Shown: one piece after another, positions 59,815 through 64,000 of the stretch | Numbering within the stretch: position 1 is the stretch's first letter | How the letters are laid out: each line of letters begins with the position of its first letter | Origin: Methylomonas lenta | GTDB taxonomy: Bacteria; Pseudomonadota; Gammaproteobacteria; Methylococcales; Methylomonadaceae | DNA: 64,000 nucleotides | NCBI RefSeq assembly: GCF_001644015.1 | Contig: NZ_LUUI01000077.1 | Span: forward strand, 30,955-94,954 | Reading direction: 5' to 3' | The notes under the pieces: model-generated | What the model was told of the DNA's origin: nothing | Seen by the model: only the letters and a program-made list of their open reading frames with translations | Database searches by the model: none | Program-made: the position numbers and the translations under genes

Positions 59815-62800
59815 ATGACTTTTCCGCATTACCGCTGGCAAGACCTATCCAGCATGTTGCTGATGGCAACCGTTTATGCTCTGCTGGCGAAACTGATGCT
59901 GAGCTATTTTTCTGTGGCTGGTAACGTGACCCTGATATGGTTTCCGGGTGGTATAGCACTGTCAGCGTTGCTGCTAAAGGGTTTGCGGTTGTGGCCAGGG
60001 GTTTTTGTCGGTGCTTTTGCGGCCGGTTTGTTGGTGGATGATGGGATTTGGCTGTGTTTTGTTACCGCCCTAGGCAATACCTTGGAGTCGGTGTTGGCGG
60101 CCTGGTTACTCAATCGGAGTCACCGGTTTAGTTTGGATTTAGCCAAACCGGAGCATTTGCGCACACTGACACTGGTCGGCGCATTTTGTAGCGTTATCAG
60201 TGTCACATGCGGCCCGGTTGCCATGGGTTTTCAAGGGCTGTTTCCAGTGCAGGCTTTACCGCAAGTGATGTTGCATTGGTGGATGGCCGATGCGTTTGGC
60301 ATTATTACCCTCACACCAGTGATATTGATCTGGCGACATTGGCCCTCAGGGTGGTTTCAAGGTAAGCGTGGCTTTGAAGCGCTAGGCTTTATTGGCTTGA
60401 CCGTGTTTGTCGCTCTACTGGTGTTTCTGGATGTTTTGCAAAAACAATTAGCTGATTTACCTCGCACGTACTGGATGTTTGCCTTTTTGTTTTGGGGGGC
60501 GATGCGTTTTGGTCGGCATGGTGTGCAGTTCGTGGTGATTCTAACTGCCTCAACAGCATTGCTGGGGGCGGCGGCAGGTAAAGGCGTTTTTGCTGATGAT
60601 TTTGAAATTAGTGGCTTGTTGAATTTTTGGCTATTTCAAAGTCTGTTTTCCTGGATAGGCAGTGTACTGGCCTTGACTTTGCACGACTTGCGAGAGGCGG
60701 ATAGTTTTTTACGCAGTAGTGAGCGGCGTTTGGAAGCCATTATTAGCGCTTCACCAGTGGCGTATGTGCTAAATGACGATCAATTCAATATCACTCTACT
60801 GAATCCGGCATTTATCAAGACTTTTGGCTACACACTGGCAGATATTTCCACCCTGGCGGACTGGTGGAAAACAGCCTACCCAGATCCTGAATATCGCCGC
60901 TGGGTCGAAACCCGCTGGCTTCAGCAATTGGATCAGGCCAAACAAACCGGGCAAGCTTTTCAATCATTCGAGATGGATGTTCATTGTAAAAATGGCGACA
61001 TCAAACACGTATTGGTGGGCGCTGTGCCACTGGAAGGCATCTGTAGTGGAGAGCATTTGGTGATTATGCTGGATTTAACCGAACAATACCACGCCAATAA
61101 AATCTTAATTGATACTAATATTTTACTGCAAACCATTCTGGAGACGCTGCCGTTACGGGTGTTCTGGAAAGATCAACAATCACGTTATTTAGGTGCAAAT
61201 CAATTATTTGCGCAAGATGCCGGACTTGACTCGGTGGCCGAACTACTGGGTAAAAATGACTTTCAGTTGAGCTGGAGTCAGCAGGCTACGTTATGCCAGG
61301 CTGATGATCTGCAGGTTATGCAATCGGGTGTTAGTCGCTTGGCTTACGAGGAACTGCGAACCAGGCCGACGGGCGAAGAAATCTGGCTGCGCGTGTCTAA
61401 ATTACCTCTGCGCAACAGTGAACAACAAATTATTGGCGTGATGGGGGTATATGAAGACATTACCATGCGCAAGCGGCTGGATGATCAATTGTTGTGGCGC
61501 ACTACTTTTATGGAAACCTTGCTTGATTCTTCCCCGGATGGCGTTTTAGTAGTGGATGCTGAAGGCAATAAGCTTATTCAAAATCAGCGGGTTTCCGAGT
61601 TGTGGGGTATTCCTGTCGAGATAGCAGGCCAATCTGATGATGGCGTACAGCTTGAATTTGTAAAGCAAAAACTCAAAAATCCCGAGCAGTTTTTGCAGCA
61701 AGTTACCCGCTATTACAATGATCCTACGCTGACGGGGTGTGATGAAATCGAATTAATTGATGGGGTGGTTTTAGAACGCTATACCGGGCCGGTACGCGAT
61801 AGGTTGGGGCAATATTATGGCCGTATCTGGCATTTTACTGATGTTACCGAAGCGCGGCGGGCACAAAAGGCATTATTGCAGAAGCAATATTACCAACGCG
61901 CTTTGCTGGATAACTTTCCGTTTTTAGTCTGGTTAAAAGATAAAAATTGCCGTTATCTGGCGGCAAATCGTGTGTTTACCGAACAGTTGGGTATTAGTGT
62001 TGATCAGGTTATTGGCAAAACCGACTTTGATATCTTTCCGATTGATTTAGCCCAAAGATACCAAGTAGATGATAGAGCTGTGATGGACAGCAAACAGCAT
62101 ATGCACGTCGAAGAAAAAATGCAGCTTAACGGCGAATGCAGATGGGTAGAAACTCACAAATCGCCTTTACTGGATGATCAAAATCAGGTGTTGGGCTCGG
62201 TCGGTTTTGCCCGTGATATTAGCCAGCGCAAAGAGACGGAAGAAGCTTTAAAGTTGTCAGCGCTGGTATTTGAAAACAGCAGCGAAGCCATGCTGGTGAC
62301 AGATGCCGATAACAAGATTCTGAATGTCAACGCCGCATTTACTCATATGACAGGCTATACGGCCGAAGATGTGCTAGGCAAAGATCCGAAAATGCTCAGC
62401 GCAGGTGAACATGATCCTGCGTTTTATCAGGCTATGTGGCAGTCTATTAATGCCACTGGTACTTGGCATGGTGAACTCAAAAACCGTCGTAAATCCGGAG
62501 AAGTCTATATCGAAGAGACCTTCATCAATACTATTTATGACGATGATAAGCAGCCGCAGCGGCGGGTTGCACTGTTTTCCGATATTACCCAACGTAAACA
62601 AACAGAAGAACAAATTTGGCGGCATGCTAATTTTGATCCATTAACAGGTTTGTTGAATCGGCGTATGGTTCGAGAGCGCATCGAGCAGGAGATTAAAATA
62701 TCTCATCGCATGCAGCAACGCTTTTGCTTGATGATCATTGATCTTGATCACTTTAAAGAGGTGAATGACACCTTGGGTCATGAAATGGGCGATGAGTTGT

Positions 62801-63906
62801 TACAACAAGCCGCCCAGCGGTTGCTGTCGTGCGTACGCGAATCGGATGTGGTAGCCCGGCTTGGCGGCGATGAATTTACCATCCTCCTGAATGAAATCGA
62901 CAGCGTCAATAGCCCTGAACGGGCAGCCAAAGAATTGGTGAATCAGTTGAGTCAGCCGTTTACATTAGGCGACGAGCAAGTCTATGTATCCGCCAGCATT
63001 GGCATTACCTTATACCCTGAAGATGGTCAGGAATTGAGTCAATTGCTCAGAAATGCCGATCAGGCTATGTATGCGGCGAAAAGCCAGGGTAGGAATTGTT
63101 ACAGCTTTTTTACCCAGTCCATGCAGATCGCTTTGTCTACTCGGGCGGCGATGATTAATGATTTGCGCGGCGCTTTAGCAAAACAAGAGTTTAAGTTGGT
63201 CTATCAGCCGATAGTAGAACTTGCTAACGGCAAGATTTACAAGGCGGAAGCTTTGCTGCGTTGGCTACACCCACAACGTGGATTGGTTAGTCCGGCCGAA
63301 TTTGTGCCGCTAGCCGAAGAATCTGGTCTGATCAATGAAATTGGTGATTGGGTGTTTCATACCGCTGCTGCGCAAGTGGGCCTCTGGCGCAAAACCCTGC
63401 ATACGGATTTTCAAATTAGCATCAACAAATCGCCATTGCAGTTTTTAGATGCTAGACATAATCCTGCGGACTGGATAAGTTTTTTGCAGTCTGCAGGATT
63501 ACCCGGTCAAGCCATCGTGGTGGAAATTACCGAAGGCTTGTTACTGGAAGCCAGTCAGAGAACCGCCGAGCAATTGCTGGTGTTTCGAGATGCTGGGGTG
63601 CAGGTCGCTATCGATGATTTTGGGACTGGCTATTCTGCACTGTCTTACTTGAAGAAATTTGATATCGACTATTTAAAAATCGACCAATCTTTTGTTTGCA
63701 ATCTGAGTGCCGAGTCCAGTGATTTTGTGTTATGTGAGGCCATTATCGTGATGGCGCATAAGTTGGGTCTGAAGGTGATTGCCGAAGGTGTGGAAACCGA
63801 GTTGCAGCGTGATTTGCTGGCGTCGGTGGCTTGCGACTATGCTCAAGGTTATTTGTTTGCCAAGCCGATGCCGGCAGAAGAATTTGAAGCTCAATGGAGA
63901 TCATAG
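59815..63906 (+). CDS. MASE1-PAS-GGDEF-EAL c-di-GMP turnover protein
   Basis: A 1363-residue signalling protein. An N-terminal MASE1 domain of about eight helices (1-295; PGGIALSALLLKGLRLWPG is typical) is followed by five PAS domains (starting near 300, 430, 560, 690 and 815), a GGDEF domain with LGGDEF near 1017 and I-site RESD, and an EAL domain with EALLRW near 1143, EITEG, DDFGTGYSALSYLK and EGVET, all intact. It could both make and break c-di-GMP; which dominates cannot be told. It directly follows the GDT1-like gene by 21 bases. Confidence 0.95.
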   Translation: MTFPHYRWQDLSSMLLMATVYALLAKLMLSYFSVAGNVTLIWFPGGIALSALLLKGLRLWPGVFVGAFAAGLLVDDGIWLCFVTALGNTLESVLAAWLLNRSHRFSLDLAKPEHLRTLTLVGAFCSVISVTCGPVAMGFQGLFPVQALPQVMLHWWMADAFGIITLTPVILIWRHWPSGWFQGKRGFEALGFIGLTVFVALLVFLDVLQKQLADLPRTYWMFAFLFWGAMRFGRHGVQFVVILTASTALLGAAAGKGVFADDFEISGLLNFWLFQSLFSWIGSVLALTLHDLREADSFLRSSERRLEAIISASPVAYVLNDDQFNITLLNPAFIKTFGYTLADISTLADWWKTAYPDPEYRRWVETRWLQQLDQAKQTGQAFQSFEMDVHCKNGDIKHVLVGAVPLEGICSGEHLVIMLDLTEQYHANKILIDTNILLQTILETLPLRVFWKDQQSRYLGANQLFAQDAGLDSVAELLGKNDFQLSWSQQATLCQADDLQVMQSGVSRLAYEELRTRPTGEEIWLRVSKLPLRNSEQQIIGVMGVYEDITMRKRLDDQLLWRTTFMETLLDSSPDGVLVVDAEGNKLIQNQRVSELWGIPVEIAGQSDDGVQLEFVKQKLKNPEQFLQQVTRYYNDPTLTGCDEIELIDGVVLERYTGPVRDRLGQYYGRIWHFTDVTEARRAQKALLQKQYYQRALLDNFPFLVWLKDKNCRYLAANRVFTEQLGISVDQVIGKTDFDIFPIDLAQRYQVDDRAVMDSKQHMHVEEKMQLNGECRWVETHKSPLLDDQNQVLGSVGFARDISQRKETEEALKLSALVFENSSEAMLVTDADNKILNVNAAFTHMTGYTAEDVLGKDPKMLSAGEHDPAFYQAMWQSINATGTWHGELKNRRKSGEVYIEETFINTIYDDDKQPQRRVALFSDITQRKQTEEQIWRHANFDPLTGLLNRRMVRERIEQEIKISHRMQQRFCLMIIDLDHFKEVNDTLGHEMGDELLQQAAQRLLSCVRESDVVARLGGDEFTILLNEIDSVNSPERAAKELVNQLSQPFTLGDEQVYVSASIGITLYPEDGQELSQLLRNADQAMYAAKSQGRNCYSFFTQSMQIALSTRAAMINDLRGALAKQEFKLVYQPIVELANGKIYKAEALLRWLHPQRGLVSPAEFVPLAEESGLINEIGDWVFHTAAAQVGLWRKTLHTDFQISINKSPLQFLDARHNPADWISFLQSAGLPGQAIVVEITEGLLLEASQRTAEQLLVFRDAGVQVAIDDFGTGYSALSYLKKFDIDYLKIDQSFVCNLSAESSDFVLCEAIIVMAHKLGLKVIAEGVETELQRDLLASVACDYAQGYLFAKPMPAEEFEAQWRS

Positions 63907-63943
63907 GCTTAGGAATATGCATGGAATATCATATGCAAGAATC

Positions 63944-63994
63944 CTGTGTAGGTGCGGATTTATCCGCACAGTGCGAATAAATTCGCACCCACAG
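63944..63994. repeat. REP-like double hairpin near window end
   Basis: Two perfect palindromes, GTGCGGAT-TT-ATCCGCAC (63952-63969) and GTGCGAAT-AA-ATTCGCAC (63971-63988), bracketed by outer arms CTGTG (63944-63948) and CACAG (63990-63994). The pairing forms a three-way junction. It follows the end of the MASE1 gene by 37 bases and resembles proteobacterial GTAGGTGCGAAT-type intergenic repeats. It may also act as a terminator-like element. Confidence 0.8.
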
Positions 63995-64000
63995 CTGACG

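Overview
This window reads as chromosome of a gammaproteobacterium. The gene orders ygfB-pepP-ubiH, zapA followed by 6S RNA, lepA-lepB-rnc-era-recO-pdxJ, def-fmt-rsmB and the efp/epmA/epmB neighbourhood are typical of that class. A PEP-CTERM-type surface lectin, REP-like palindromes and a large c-di-GMP and two-component repertoire would fit a Methylococcales methanotroph, but no methane-oxidation gene is present, so the order-level guess is inference only.

Layout. 1-2000: the 3' end of leuA, a family-4 uracil-DNA glycosylase and rimI. 2000-5800: a nested palindromic repeat, an unrecognised membrane protein, a malic enzyme, a LapA-like membrane protein and a short fragment related to the unrecognised membrane protein. 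5750-12550: a poly-N-acetylglucosamine locus on the minus strand in the order pgaA-pgaC-pgaD, without pgaB. Its PgaA is twice the usual size because a 332-residue TPR module is present three times. 12860-14510: a cell-surface C-type-lectin-like protein and two small secreted proteins. 14585-18430: a MIF-type tautomerase, bacterioferritin and an arsenic operon (arsR-arsI-arsC-acr3). 18500-25430: 6S RNA, zapA and a ZapB-like gene, then ygfB-pepP-ubiH, rplU-rpmA, obgE and proB. 25570-29200: a ZIP metal transporter and the EF-P gene with two of its modification enzymes. 29280-36000: a large hybrid histidine kinase with a REC-GGDEF partner, a DsbD/UreH-like membrane protein and a sigma-54 activator. 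36030-47110: a minus-strand housekeeping block from smc-zipA through lepA-lepB-rnc-era-recO-pdxJ to a PP2C phosphatase. 47370-50000: a class V aminotransferase and rplM-rpsI. 49568-56330: def-fmt-rsmB-DUF4390-ntrY-ntrX. 56556-59011: gap-pyk. 59137-64000: a GDT1-type transporter and a MASE1-PAS-GGDEF-EAL protein, ending in a REP-like double hairpin.

How it fits together. PgaC and PgaD are expected to make poly-beta-1,6-GlcNAc, and in E. coli that pair is activated by c-di-GMP. The window also encodes two proteins with intact GGDEF motifs, one of them with an intact EAL domain, so a biofilm circuit is plausible, though no direct link is shown. The lectin-like protein could be a surface partner of the polysaccharide. 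The most unusual observations are the triplicated PgaA, the missing pgaB, an NtrX-like regulator that has lost the sigma-54 contact loop, and a small coding fragment related to the unrecognised membrane protein. I did not find a clearly new multi-gene system.
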